Shown piece after piece: positions 57,028 to 64,000 of a stretch of DNA of 64,000 bases. The translations under genes and the position numbers were made by a program. A model generated the notes under the pieces. It ran no database searches. It was not told the origin of the DNA and was given only the letters and a program-made list of their open reading frames with translations. The stretch's first letter is position 1, and each line of letters starts with the position of its first letter. Source of the DNA: JBOGZD01 sp050697155 (lineage in GTDB: Bacteria > Actinomycetota > Thermoleophilia > Solirubrobacterales > 70-9); NCBI GenBank assembly GCA_050697155.1, contig JBOGZD010000001.1, positions 15,886-79,885 on the forward strand, written 5' to 3'.

Positions 57028-57672
57028 TCAGGAGCCGGCGGCAGCCGATTCGGCGCCCTCGGCCGGCTCGGCGCCGGGGGCGTCGGCATTTTCCTGCTGG
57101 CGCTCGGCCCGGTAGCGGGCGGCGTTCTCCTTGGAGGGCGCGAGCATCATCGTCATGTTGCGGCCCTCCTGCTCGGGCTGCTGCTCGATCGTCGCCAGGC
57201 CGTCGAGGTCGTCGTAGAGGCGCTGCAGCAGCGCCCGCCCCCGCTCGGGATGGGCCTGCTCGCGGCCCCGGAACATGATCGTCACCTTGACCTTGTTCTG
57301 GCCTCGCAGGAAGCGCTCCACGTGGCCGCGCTTGGTGGCGTAGTCGTGGTCGGCGATCTTCGGGCGCAGCTTGATCTCGCGCACGTTGACCTGCTGCTGG
57401 TGCTTGCGCGCCGCCTTCGCCTTCTGCTCCTGCTCGTACTTGTACTTCGAGTAGTCGAGCAGGCGGGCGACCGGCGGACGCGATTCGGGGGCGACCTCGA
57501 CCAGGTCGAGGTCGCGCTCATTGGCCATCGCCAGGGCACGGTCGGTTTCGATGACGCCGATCTGGCTTCCGTCCTCGTCGATCAGGCGCACCTCCGCGAC
57601 CCGGATCCGCTCGTTGATCCGCGTCGGATCGCGCTCGGGGGGCTGGCGGTCGAACCGCCGCGGGACCGGCAC
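57028..57672 (-). CDS. infC: Translation initiation factor IF-3
   Basis: About 214 aa, with a C-terminal extension rich in Ala, Glu and Gly (ADAPGAEPAEGAESAAAGS). Core: RINERIRVAEVRLIDEDG, ARLLDYSKYKYEQEQKAKAA, VREIKLRPKIADHDY, VKVTIMFRGRE and MTMMLAPSKEN. It blocks premature subunit joining and checks the start codon. The GTG at 57672 is the best start in frame; no ribosome site is visible, and IF-3 genes often use unusual starts, so this end is uncertain. Confidence 0.95.
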   Translation of the reverse strand: MPVPRRFDRQPPERDPTRINERIRVAEVRLIDEDGSQIGVIETDRALAMANERDLDLVEVAPESRPPVARLLDYSKYKYEQEQKAKAARKHQQQVNVREIKLRPKIADHDYATKRGHVERFLRGQNKVKVTIMFRGREQAHPERGRALLQRLYDDLDGLATIEQQPEQEGRNMTMMLAPSKENAARYRAERQQENADAPGAEPAEGAESAAAGS

Positions 57673-57748
57673 TAGTGGCGTTGGTCGTCGGAGGAAGCTG
57701 GCAAGGAGGGCAAGGGGCGCTAGCGGCGCGGCCGGATGTGGGTGCCCT

Positions 57749-59686
57749 TCATTGCGACGCAGTATAGAGGCGCCCGCCCAGCTCTTCCGCCGACATCTGG
57801 CCGAGGTCGCCGTCGGCGTGCGAGCGCACCGACACCGCCTCGTTCTCCTGCTCGCGGTCGCCGACCACGACCATGAACGGGACCTTGGCCAGCTCCGCGT
57901 CGCGGATCTTGCGCCCAACCGACTCGCTGCGACCGTCGACGCGCACTCGGGCGCCGCCGGCCTCGAGCTCGGCGGCGACCCGCTCGGCGTAGGCGAGGTG
58001 GCGGTCGGCCACCGCCAGCACCGCCACTTGAACCGGCGCCAGCCAGACCGGGAACCGGCCCGCGTGGTGCTCGATCAGGATCCCGGCGAAGCGCTCCATC
58101 GAGCCGAGCAGGGCGCGATGGATCATCACCGGCCGGTGGTCGGCGTTGTCGGCGCCCTGATAGGAGAGGTCGAAGCGCTCGGGCATCTGGAAGTCGACCT
58201 GGCAGGTGCCGCACTGCCACGAGCGCCCGAGGGCGTCGGTGATGTGGAAGTCGATCTTCGGGCCGTAGAACGTCCCCTCCCCCGGGCTGACGTCGTAGTC
58301 GCGCCCCTGCCGCTCGAGCGCCTCGCGGAGCGCGGCCGTGGCCTGCTCCCACTCCTCCTCGGTGCCGATCGATTTGTCGGGCCGGGTCGAGAGCTCGACT
58401 CGCACCTGCTCGAAACCGAAGCGGGCGTAGAGCTCGTCGATCGCCTCGCAGATCGAGTCGACCTCGTCCGGGAGCTGTTCGAGGGTGCAGTAGACGTGGG
58501 CGTCGTCCTGGGTGAAGGCACGCACGCGGAGCAGGCCGTGCAGCACCCCCTCGCGCTCGAAGCGCGAGACGAGGCCGAACTCGGCCAGCCGCATCGGCAG
58601 GTGGCGGTAGGAGCGCCGGTCGGAGCCGAAGACGAGGCAGGCACCGGGGCAGTTCATCGGCCGCACCGCGTAGCGGCGCTCGCGCTCGTCGCGCTCGCCC
58701 GCCTCGACGAAGAACATGTTCTCGCGGTAGTTGTCCCAATGTCCGGAGCGGTGCCAGAGGTCCTGCTCGAGGATCTGCGGGGTCTTGATCTCCTGGTAAC
58801 CACGGCGTTGCAGCTGCGCTCGGACCTCGGCCTCGATCAGCCGCAGGAGGACGGTGCCGTGAGGCAGCCAGAAGGGCATCCCGGGGGCCTCCGGGCGAAG
58901 CTCGAACAGGCCGAGCTCCGGGCCGAGCCGGCGGTGGTCGATCTCCCGCGCGCGCTCGAGCCGCTCGAGGTGGCGGTCGAGCTCGGCCTGCGAGAAGAAG
59001 GCCGTGCCGTAGATCCTGGTGAGCATCTGGCGGCTCTCGTCGCCGCGCCAGTAGGCGCCCGCCAGCGAGCTCAGCGTGAACGCCTTCACCCGGCCGGTGG
59101 AGGGTGTGTGCGGGCCCCGGCAGAGGTCGGTGAAGGGGCCGTTTCGATACAGCGAGACCGTCTCCACCCCCTCGTCGCGGACCAGGTCCTCGATCAGCTC
59201 GACCTTGTAGGGCTGGCCCTCGGCGCGGAAGCGCTCGAGCGCCTCGGCGACGGAGAGATCGGTGCGCTCGAACGGCTCGTCGGCGTCGATGTGGGCGCGC
59301 ATCCGCTCCTCGATCCGCTCGAGGTCGGACTCCGAGGGGCGGAAGCCGTCGGCGAACTCGAAGTCGTAGTAGAAGCCGTCGGCGATCGGCGGGCCGATCG
59401 AGACCTTGGTCTCCGGCCAGAGGTCGAGCACCGCGGTCGCCATCACGTGGGCGGCGTCGTGGCGGACCAGCCACAGCGCGTCGTCCGCGTCGCCGGGGGT
59501 GACGATCTCGATCGCGTCGCCGTCGGCGAGCGGGGCGCCGAGGTCGCGCAGCTCGCCGTTGACGCGCACCGCGAGCGCGTCCCTGCGAAGCCGCGGGCCG
59601 ATCGCCGCCGCGGCATCGGCGCCGCTCGCGCCGGCCTCGAGCTCCAGCGGGCTGCCGTCGGGCAGCTTGACCGTGATCCTGGCCAT
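57749..59686 (-). CDS. thrS: Threonyl-tRNA synthetase
   Basis: 645 aa, full length. TGS domain (residues 1-60), editing domain with RHDAAHVMATAV and CRGPHTPSTG, class II catalytic core (RPMNCPGACLVFGS holding the zinc Cys, FTQDDAHVYCT, GTFYGPKIDFHITDALGRSW, GSMERFAGILIEHHAGRFP) and the anticodon domain (WLAPVQVAVLAVADR). 76 bp before infC on the same strand, the common thrS-infC-rpmI-rplT order. Confidence 0.97.
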   Translation of the reverse strand: MARITVKLPDGSPLELEAGASGADAAAAIGPRLRRDALAVRVNGELRDLGAPLADGDAIEIVTPGDADDALWLVRHDAAHVMATAVLDLWPETKVSIGPPIADGFYYDFEFADGFRPSESDLERIEERMRAHIDADEPFERTDLSVAEALERFRAEGQPYKVELIEDLVRDEGVETVSLYRNGPFTDLCRGPHTPSTGRVKAFTLSSLAGAYWRGDESRQMLTRIYGTAFFSQAELDRHLERLERAREIDHRRLGPELGLFELRPEAPGMPFWLPHGTVLLRLIEAEVRAQLQRRGYQEIKTPQILEQDLWHRSGHWDNYRENMFFVEAGERDERERRYAVRPMNCPGACLVFGSDRRSYRHLPMRLAEFGLVSRFEREGVLHGLLRVRAFTQDDAHVYCTLEQLPDEVDSICEAIDELYARFGFEQVRVELSTRPDKSIGTEEEWEQATAALREALERQGRDYDVSPGEGTFYGPKIDFHITDALGRSWQCGTCQVDFQMPERFDLSYQGADNADHRPVMIHRALLGSMERFAGILIEHHAGRFPVWLAPVQVAVLAVADRHLAYAERVAAELEAGGARVRVDGRSESVGRKIRDAELAKVPFMVVVGDREQENEAVSVRSHADGDLGQMSAEELGGRLYTASQ

Positions 59687-59792
59687 CGCGCGGCCATGCT
59701 ACCCAGGGCCACGCGTTGCTCCTCGACGTCGCGGCGACCGCGCTGTAGGCTGCCGTGGTGTCCAGGGAAGCACGACGGAGGAGGTAGGCGGG

Positions 59793-60281
59793 ATGCGCAT
59801 CAACCCGAACTCGAAGCTGGTTGTCGCGGCGCTGGCGATCGCCGTCACAGCGATGGCCGTGCCGGCGCTCTCGCTCGGCGCGAAGACGAAGAAGGTGTTC
59901 GTCGAGGCGAAGCTGAAGGGGCAGAACGAGGTCCCGGGGCCGGGCGATCCCAACGGCCGCGGCACGTTCGACGCGAAGCTGAAGACGAAGAAGAACAAGA
60001 AGAACGGCAAGGTCTGCTTCGACCTCGCCTGGCGCAAGCTCGACGGAGCCTCGGCCGCCCACATCCACAAGGGCGACGAGGAGACCGCCGGCCCGATCAA
60101 GGTCGGGCTGTTCGGGACCGATCCCGAGCTGCCGGGCGAGGACCGGGTCGAGGAGTGCGTGAAGGCGAAGAAGAAGCTGCTGAGGAAGATCGGCAAGCGG
60201 CCCGAGAACTTCTACGTCAACGTTCACAACTCCGCGTACCCGGACGGCGCGATCCGCGGTCAGCTCGAGCTGGTCGAGTAG
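59793..60281 (+). CDS. Secreted CHRD-domain protein
   Basis: 162 aa with GGAGGAGG about nine bases before ATG. A signal peptide (KLVVAALAIAVTAMAVPALSLGA) precedes a single CHRD (chordin-type) domain: FVEAKLKGQNEVPGPGDPNG, GKVCFDLAWRKLDGASAAHIH and FYVNVHNSAYPDGAIRGQL. Bacterial CHRD proteins are secreted and of unknown function, often lysine-rich as here (KTKKNKKNGK). Convergent with the large membrane protein. Confidence 0.85.
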   Translation: MRINPNSKLVVAALAIAVTAMAVPALSLGAKTKKVFVEAKLKGQNEVPGPGDPNGRGTFDAKLKTKKNKKNGKVCFDLAWRKLDGASAAHIHKGDEETAGPIKVGLFGTDPELPGEDRVEECVKAKKKLLRKIGKRPENFYVNVHNSAYPDGAIRGQLELVE

Positions 60282-60291
60282 TCGGCCAGCC

Positions 60292-62139
60292 CTAGCCGTC
60301 GCCGGCCGGGTCGGCGCGGGCGCCGTCGGGGATGAACGGGCACGGACCGGGATGCTCCACGTCGCGATTGAGGTGGAAGACGTCCTCGGGGACGACGGCA
60401 CCGTCGTCGTCCCACGTGATCGAGAGCGTGGCCGCGATCGAGCTGGTAGGAGGCCCGGGATCGGACCCGGCGTCGACGACGCAGATCCGGTTCCCGCGCA
60501 GCTCCCAGACGAGGTAGTCGCGGCCATGCTGATCCTCCAGCAGCGCACCGGGTGGGAGCAGGACTGTCGAGCCACGCGGTAGTTGGTCGCGGAGCTCGGC
60601 GAGCTCGGGTGAGTACCCCGATGGCCCCACCGGGCCGTTAAGAAGCGCGAGCAGGCTCGAGGCGCCGGCCGCACCGACGAACGCGACCGCGAGCAACCCC
60701 ACCGCGAGGCTGAACTTGGCTCGGCGCGCACGGCCGGGCATCAGGAGCGTCGGCGAGCGTCGGGCGAGGATCCGCCGCGCCTCGGCGAGGCTCGGCGCGG
60801 ACTCGAGCAGCGCACGGACCGAGACCAGAGCGACCAGCGGCGCGGCCAACGTCAGCGCCTTGGCCTCCTGGTAGGGCGTGCCCCCGGTCAGCGAGTAGAG
60901 CCACAGCACCGCCGCGGCGGCGAGGGCCGCCGGGACGGCGCGGTCGCCGCGGCGCAACCACCAGACGACCCCGAAGCCGAGCGCAGCGAGCCCGAGCGCG
61001 CTTCCGAGGTAGAAGGCGACCGCCGGCGCCGCGCCGTCGCCGGGCTCGACCCGGAAGTCGCCCGAGGGCCAGACCCCCAGGGCCTCGAGCGGCGAGAGCC
61101 GGTTGAACAGGTTTCCGAGGCCGGGGCCGTCGGGGTCGAAGGTCTCGAAGTCGGCGAAGCTCGCCATCCGCCCGGCCTCGGGCGCGATCGCCGCGACCGC
61201 GACCGCAATCGATACGACGGCGGCCGGCGCGGCCCGTCGCGCCAGCCGCAGGGCCTGCTCCAGGGTCCCTCGACGGGCTGCCAGTATCAGCTCGATCGCC
61301 GCCCAGAGCCCGAGCGCGCCCGCGAGCCAGGCGAGGCCGGGGAAGCTGTAGACGTAGACGCTTCCGACCGCGAGCGCCGCCAGCGGCAGCGCGCGCAGCG
61401 CGCGCGGTGCCGCGGCCTGGGTCCGCGACTCGAGGGCGAGCTGGTGTAGCGCGATCGCAAACGCGAGCACGAACAACGCCTGCGCGGTCTCCTTGAACGC
61501 CCCCTGGACCAGCGAGGCGGCGACGAGATAGGCGAAGCCGACCGCGAGCGCGCCGGCGTAGCGGCGCCAGCCGAGTCCCTCGCCGAGCAGCGCAAGCGCC
61601 GCCAGCGACGCCGTCGCGGCGATCGCCAGGGTGAGGCCGTCGAAGGCCTCGACCGTGCTTGGGCCGAGCTCGGCGAGCGCGGCCACGAGCGCGTGCGGTC
61701 CCAGCGGATACCCCTGGTCGACCAGGCGCTCGCCCGCACCGTCGGCGAGCCGGTCGACCGCGAACAGGTGCTGGGACATGTCCGGGTTGAGCCCGGTTCC
61801 CAGGATCCCGAAGCGGCCCTCGACGATGAACGGCAGCGACGACGCCGCCGCTGCGCCCAGCGCGATCCCGACGCCGATCACGAATGCGTTCCGGCATGGC
61901 TCGAGCCGTCCGCGCAGGAACGCTCCCGCGGCGATCGACAGCAGCGCCAGCGCGACAAGCGACGCCGTCCCCTCGCCCGGCAGCCGCACCGTCGCCCAAG
62001 CCACCGCCGGGGCCACGGCCATCCCCACCGCCGGCGCCAGCCACGACCACGATCGCCGTCCGGCGAGCGCGAACACGGCCTGGCCGACCGTCGCCGAGAC
62101 GCCGAGCGCGAGCAGGAAGGACGCGTAGGTCCCGAGCAC
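60292..62139 (-). CDS. Large multi-pass membrane protein, glycosyltransferase-like
   Basis: 615 aa with about 13-15 hydrophobic segments and a soluble ~110-residue C-terminus. Early loop residues NPDMSQHLFAVDRL and a DQGYPLGPHAL segment have the Asp-rich outer-loop look of GT-C-type or O-mannosyl-transferase-like proteins, but no family is recognised with certainty. The C-terminal part (ELRDQLPRGSTVLLPPGALLEDQHGRD) resembles the periplasmic tail of such proteins. It has no operon partners except the tiny ORF 44 bp upstream. Confidence 0.65.
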   Translation of the reverse strand: MLGTYASFLLALGVSATVGQAVFALAGRRSWSWLAPAVGMAVAPAVAWATVRLPGEGTASLVALALLSIAAGAFLRGRLEPCRNAFVIGVGIALGAAAASSLPFIVEGRFGILGTGLNPDMSQHLFAVDRLADGAGERLVDQGYPLGPHALVAALAELGPSTVEAFDGLTLAIAATASLAALALLGEGLGWRRYAGALAVGFAYLVAASLVQGAFKETAQALFVLAFAIALHQLALESRTQAAAPRALRALPLAALAVGSVYVYSFPGLAWLAGALGLWAAIELILAARRGTLEQALRLARRAAPAAVVSIAVAVAAIAPEAGRMASFADFETFDPDGPGLGNLFNRLSPLEALGVWPSGDFRVEPGDGAAPAVAFYLGSALGLAALGFGVVWWLRRGDRAVPAALAAAAVLWLYSLTGGTPYQEAKALTLAAPLVALVSVRALLESAPSLAEARRILARRSPTLLMPGRARRAKFSLAVGLLAVAFVGAAGASSLLALLNGPVGPSGYSPELAELRDQLPRGSTVLLPPGALLEDQHGRDYLVWELRGNRICVVDAGSDPGPPTSSIAATLSITWDDDGAVVPEDVFHLNRDVEHPGPCPFIPDGARADPAGDG

Positions 62140-62182
62140 AGGCGGCGAGCTTAGTCGCGCCCGCCCCCCAACTCAGTGCGTC

Positions 62183-62242
62183 CTAGGCGAGCAGGATGAT
62201 GATCAGGATGATGATCAGCAGCGTCCCGAGGCCGATGTACAT
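62183..62242 (-). CDS. 19-aa hydrophobic micropeptide
   Basis: A minimal ORF: MYIGLGTLLIIILIIILLA with an ideal ribosome site (AAAGGAGGAG, five to seven bases before the ATG). The peptide is one membrane-spanning stretch of Leu/Ile with a Gly-rich start, similar in style to DUF3309-type small hydrophobic proteins of other bacteria. It is located between the hypothetical gene at 62336 (upstream) and the large membrane protein. The strong ribosome site and the clean hydrophobic codons argue that it is translated; function unknown. Confidence 0.6.
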   Translation of the reverse strand: MYIGLGTLLIIILIIILLA

Positions 62243-62335
62243 CGCGCTCCTCCTTTCGCGACCCATGCCTGGGTCAGGCGACGCCTACCCGTGGTGCGGA
62301 TGCGCGAAACGGCCGCGCACGTCGGCTGCGGCGCG

Positions 62336-62647
62336 TTAGCCGGACCGCTCCCAATCGGCCGGGACCACGGCCGGCTCGGCGTCGTCGAGCACGTCCTCGG
62401 CCCAGTCGAGCGCCGCCTCGAGCCGTTCGCGGCTGACGACGTAGCGCCCGAGCGAGAGCCCGTTCTGATCATCGAGCGCGACCAGCGCGACCTCGTTCTC
62501 GTCCCCCGCGTTTCCGCGCGAGATCGCGAGGAAGACCGGCTCGAGGTCGACCGAGTCCTCACACACTCGGAACGCGAGCACCGCGCCACGCTCCGACGCG
62601 ATCGCGTCGAGGGCCTGCAGCTCCGTCACGGCCTCGTCTTCGGGCAT
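62336..62647 (-). CDS. Hypothetical acidic protein
   Basis: 103 aa from the ATG at 62647, with AGGAGGAGA just upstream. Sequence is acidic and mixed alpha/beta: AVTELQALDAIASERGAVLAF (split), CEDSVDLEPVFLAISRG, LVALDDQNGLSLGRYVVSRERLEAALDWAED. No family recognised. Downstream on the same strand are the 19-aa peptide and the large membrane protein, so they may be co-transcribed. Confidence 0.65.
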   Translation of the reverse strand: MPEDEAVTELQALDAIASERGAVLAFRVCEDSVDLEPVFLAISRGNAGDENEVALVALDDQNGLSLGRYVVSRERLEAALDWAEDVLDDAEPAVVPADWERSG

Positions 62648-62925
62648 CGTCTCCTCCTGCTCTCTCGCGTAGATCCTCCATGTCCCCGTAGGCACGGCCG
62701 CCGGCCTCGCAGACCGGTAGCCGGTGTGCGCGGCGTGGCGGGCGGACCCCCCAGCTCCGGCCGCCCGCCCGCGATCCGCGTCTCGATCACCGTGCCGAGG
62801 TCCGAGCAAAGCAGCAACGAGAGCTCGAGATCGACGTCCTCGTGATCGTCGAGCTCCGAAACCCAGGCAGGCAATCTCGGCTGCGTCACCGGCGCCTGCA
62901 CCTCCCAAAGCCTCGGCTTGATCAA
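62626..62925 (-). CDS. Possible hypothetical protein, doubtful
   Basis: An open frame of 99 codons with a TTG start and no ribosome site. The first ~55 residues look protein-like (VSELDDHEDVDLELSLLLC, SDLGTVIETRIAGGRP), but the last 35 are an Arg/Pro-rich run typical of non-coding GC-rich frames, and the end overlaps the next gene by 22 bp. If it is not a gene, the 62648-63023 interval is gene-free and nothing else was seen in it. Confidence 0.3.
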   Translation of the reverse strand: MIKPRLWEVQAPVTQPRLPAWVSELDDHEDVDLELSLLLCSDLGTVIETRIAGGRPELGGPPATPRTPATGLRGRRPCLRGHGGSTRESRRRRCPKTRP

Positions 62926-63023
62926 GGTCTGGCCAACGTAGACCGGGCACCTGGCCGAGTCCAGACCTCGCGGGCGAAATTACCCCGAGCACACCCCGCG
63001 AATTACCCCTGATCGGCTACCGA

Positions 63024-63096
63024 TGGGCGCTACTGGGCTCGAACCAGTGACCTCCAGCTTGTCGAGCTGGCGCTCTCCCTACTGAGCTAAGCGCCC
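63024..63096 (-). tRNA. tRNA-Val(GAC)
   Basis: Read on the minus strand: acceptor GGGCGCT pairs with AGCGCCC (discriminator A). The D arm has AGCTCAGTAGGGAGAGC. The anticodon stem is CCAGC/GCTGG with loop TCGACAA, anticodon GAC, which reads GUC and GUU valine codons. The T arm has CTGGTTCGAGCCCAG. CCA is not encoded. No intron. Confidence 0.95.
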
Positions 63097-63130
63097 GAGG
63101 GGGCAGAGCGTAGCGCCCTAGACTGCGCGG

Positions 63131-63640
63131 ATGCTCGAAGCCGGCGACGATCGGCAGCGCGTGTCAGTGGCCGAGCCGGCGGGGAGCTGGCAGCGTGCCG
63201 CCGACGGGACCTGGGAGGCGATCCGGCGCGTCCACCTCGGCAGCCGGCGGCCGGCCAACTGGGTGGAGCTGTTCAAGTTCGGCGTCGTCGGCGGCTTGGG
63301 GTACATCGTCAACCTGACCGTCTTCGCGCTGCTTACGCAGGCGCTCGAGCTCAATCACGTCATCGCCGCCGTGGGCGCCTTCTGCATCGCGGTCAGCAAC
63401 AACTTCCTCTGGAACCGGACCTGGACCTTCCGCGCGGCGGCGAGCGGCGGTCACGCGGGCTTCCAGGCGGCGCGGTTCTTCGCCGTCAGCCTCGTCGGCC
63501 TCGCGGTGAACCTGGTCGTGCTGGCCGTACTGGTCGACGGCTTCGGCGCTGCCGAGCTCCCGTCCCAGGCGGCCGCGGTCGCGGTCGCGATGCCGGCGAA
63601 CTTCGTCGGGAACAAGCTCTGGACCTTCAGCCAGGTCTGA
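63131..63640 (+). CDS. GtrA-like membrane protein
   Basis: 169 aa. A polar N-terminus of ~45 residues, then four membrane helices with FKFGVVGGLGYIVNLTVFAL, AVSNNFLWNRTWTFR and ANFVGNKLWTFSQV, the NF-WNR-WTF and NK-WTF patterns of the GtrA family. Members flip or present polyprenyl-phosphate-linked sugars for surface glycan modification. It stands alone after the tRNA gene. A link to the polysaccharide locus is plausible but not shown. Confidence 0.9.
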   Translation: MLEAGDDRQRVSVAEPAGSWQRAADGTWEAIRRVHLGSRRPANWVELFKFGVVGGLGYIVNLTVFALLTQALELNHVIAAVGAFCIAVSNNFLWNRTWTFRAAASGGHAGFQAARFFAVSLVGLAVNLVVLAVLVDGFGAAELPSQAAAVAVAMPANFVGNKLWTFSQV

Positions 63641-63732
63641 TTCGGGGGCGACCCGTACAAACGAAGCCAGGTCCGTTGTCCTGGGTGGAAAACACCCGCA
63701 ACGACGCTCGAATCGGAGCGAAGGAGAACCGT

Positions 63733-63874
63733 AACTTCGAGCGAAGTTCAGTGTTAAGGTTGTTCGAGGAGTCGCCGATAAGGCGGCAAGAAGCTTGAAG
63801 GACCGACGGGCCAGCGGCGGGAACCGCTGGCGGCACGTCCTTTCGGAACAAAGGGCCCCGAATGGGGCCCTTTT
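63733..63874 (+). ncRNA. Candidate small structured RNA ending in a terminator
   Basis: The 63641-63968 stretch has no gene. It holds AACTTCG-2-CGAAGTT (63733-63748), a TTAAGGTT box nearby, an 8-bp hairpin GCCAGCGG-6-CCGCTGGC (63810-63831) nested in AAGGAC/GTCCTT arms, then a strong intrinsic terminator. Such a string with no ORF suggests a short untranslated transcript or leader. No known RNA family was matched by eye. Confidence 0.4.
63850..63874 (+). terminator. Strong Rho-independent terminator
   Basis: AAAGGGCCCC (63850-63859), GAAT loop, GGGGCCCTTT (63864-63873) and a further T. A 10-bp stem with T-rich end on the plus strand and A-rich on the other, so it may act both ways. Confidence 0.85.
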
Positions 63875-63876
63875 CC

Positions 63877-64000
63877 GTAAGCGTTCAGTCGGTCCGCCGG
63901 GCGCTGGCCCGGGGGAAGGCCGGTTGACATAAGCAGGCTCCGCGCCGGGCACGGCGAACCTTGCCGACATGGATCGCGCCGAGGCCGAGGCGATCTACGA
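63877..64000 (+). mobile_element. Probable left end of an IS66-type insertion sequence, cut by the window edge
   Basis: From 63877 the sequence reads GTAAGCGTTCAGTCGG; GTAAGCG is the typical terminal sequence of IS66-family elements. An ATG frame begins 92 bp inside. The element would sit immediately after the terminator at 63850-63874, where insertion is favoured in general. The right end, target duplication and transposase motifs lie outside the window, so this is tentative. Confidence 0.45.
63969..64000 (+). CDS. Start of a CDS, possibly IS66-type transposase, truncated by window end
   Basis: Ten codons from an ATG at 63969: MDRAEAEAIY, then the window ends. The acidic-basic helical start resembles the beginning of IS66 TnpC transposases in actinobacteria as I recall them, and it fits the GTAAGCG end upstream. 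Too little is visible for a firm call. Confidence 0.4.
   Translation, partial: MDRAEAEAIY

Noticed and set aside
57521..60731. Very long open frames antisense and out of frame to thrS and infC (over 900 codons)
   Set aside because: They lie across well-recognised thrS, infC and CHRD genes, are Arg/Pro/Gly-rich with no protein-like pattern, and arise from third-position GC bias.
63796..63850. GGGAACCGC within a hairpin, looking like a T-box antiterminator sequence
   Set aside because: The bases are locked in a simple symmetric hairpin, no Stem I specificity loop is evident, and the downstream gene is not an aminoacyl-tRNA or amino-acid gene.

Overview
The window is very GC-rich DNA with many GTG and some TTG starts and dense, overlapping operons. 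It most likely comes from a high-GC actinobacterium, probably of the Thermoleophilia/Solirubrobacterales type. This is an inference from a pheST-argCJBD cluster, a class E-like sortase, a BldC-like regulator, SpoIIE/STAS partner-switching genes and a c-di-AMP (ydaO) riboswitch in front of a cell-wall hydrolase gene. No phage and no CRISPR array were seen. The only mobile-element signal is a probable IS66-type end at the extreme right edge.

Layout. 1-4 kb: the end of an O-antigen-ligase-like gene, then an operon (LPFTG surface protein, priming sugar transferase, LuxR-type regulator). 4-12 kb: signalling genes. These are a LuxR-GAF regulator, a STAS antagonist with a SpoIIE phosphatase/ATPase, a GGDEF protein with a degenerate active site but an intact I-site, a MerR-like and a BldC-like regulator, an HD-GYP phosphodiesterase, and an MFS exporter. 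12-17 kb: a c-di-AMP riboswitch with a transglycosylase-like protein, argG with a coupled 50-aa membrane protein, and an alkaline-phosphatase-like protein. 16-47 kb: a large exopolysaccharide locus. 47.4-59.7 kb: the housekeeping block thrS, infC-rpmI-rplT, an rRNA methyltransferase, pheS-pheT and argC-argJ-argB-argD, all on the minus strand. 59.8-64 kb: a CHRD-domain protein, a large membrane protein, a 19-aa hydrophobic peptide, tRNA-Val, a GtrA-like protein, a candidate structured RNA and the probable IS66 end.

The exopolysaccharide locus carries a Wzz/BY-kinase co-polymerase, a Wzy/ligase-like polymerase, a Wzx-like flippase, three GT4 glycosyltransferases and an exostosin-like glycosyltransferase. 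It also has a D-glucuronyl C5-epimerase-like protein, a NodB-type polysaccharide deacetylase, two PAPS-type sulfotransferases, two GNAT/FemAB-like proteins, two ATP-grasp ligases and four secreted right-handed beta-helix proteins. Epimerase, deacetylase, sulfotransferase and exostosin are the activity types of animal heparan sulfate synthesis. The simplest reading is a uronic-acid-containing, sulfated surface polymer, but this is inference from families only.

Two second-messenger RNAs are the most notable non-coding finds. A c-di-GMP-I (GEMM) riboswitch on the minus strand at about 42.36-42.43 kb precedes an operon of three beta-helix genes. A c-di-AMP riboswitch at about 11.92-12.09 kb precedes the peptidoglycan-hydrolase-like gene. 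With the HD-GYP enzyme and the I-site-bearing GGDEF protein nearby, the sequence suggests that cyclic dinucleotides control the envelope and matrix here. Two neighbouring beta-helix genes share a 230-bp block of perfect identity, a mark of recent gene conversion.
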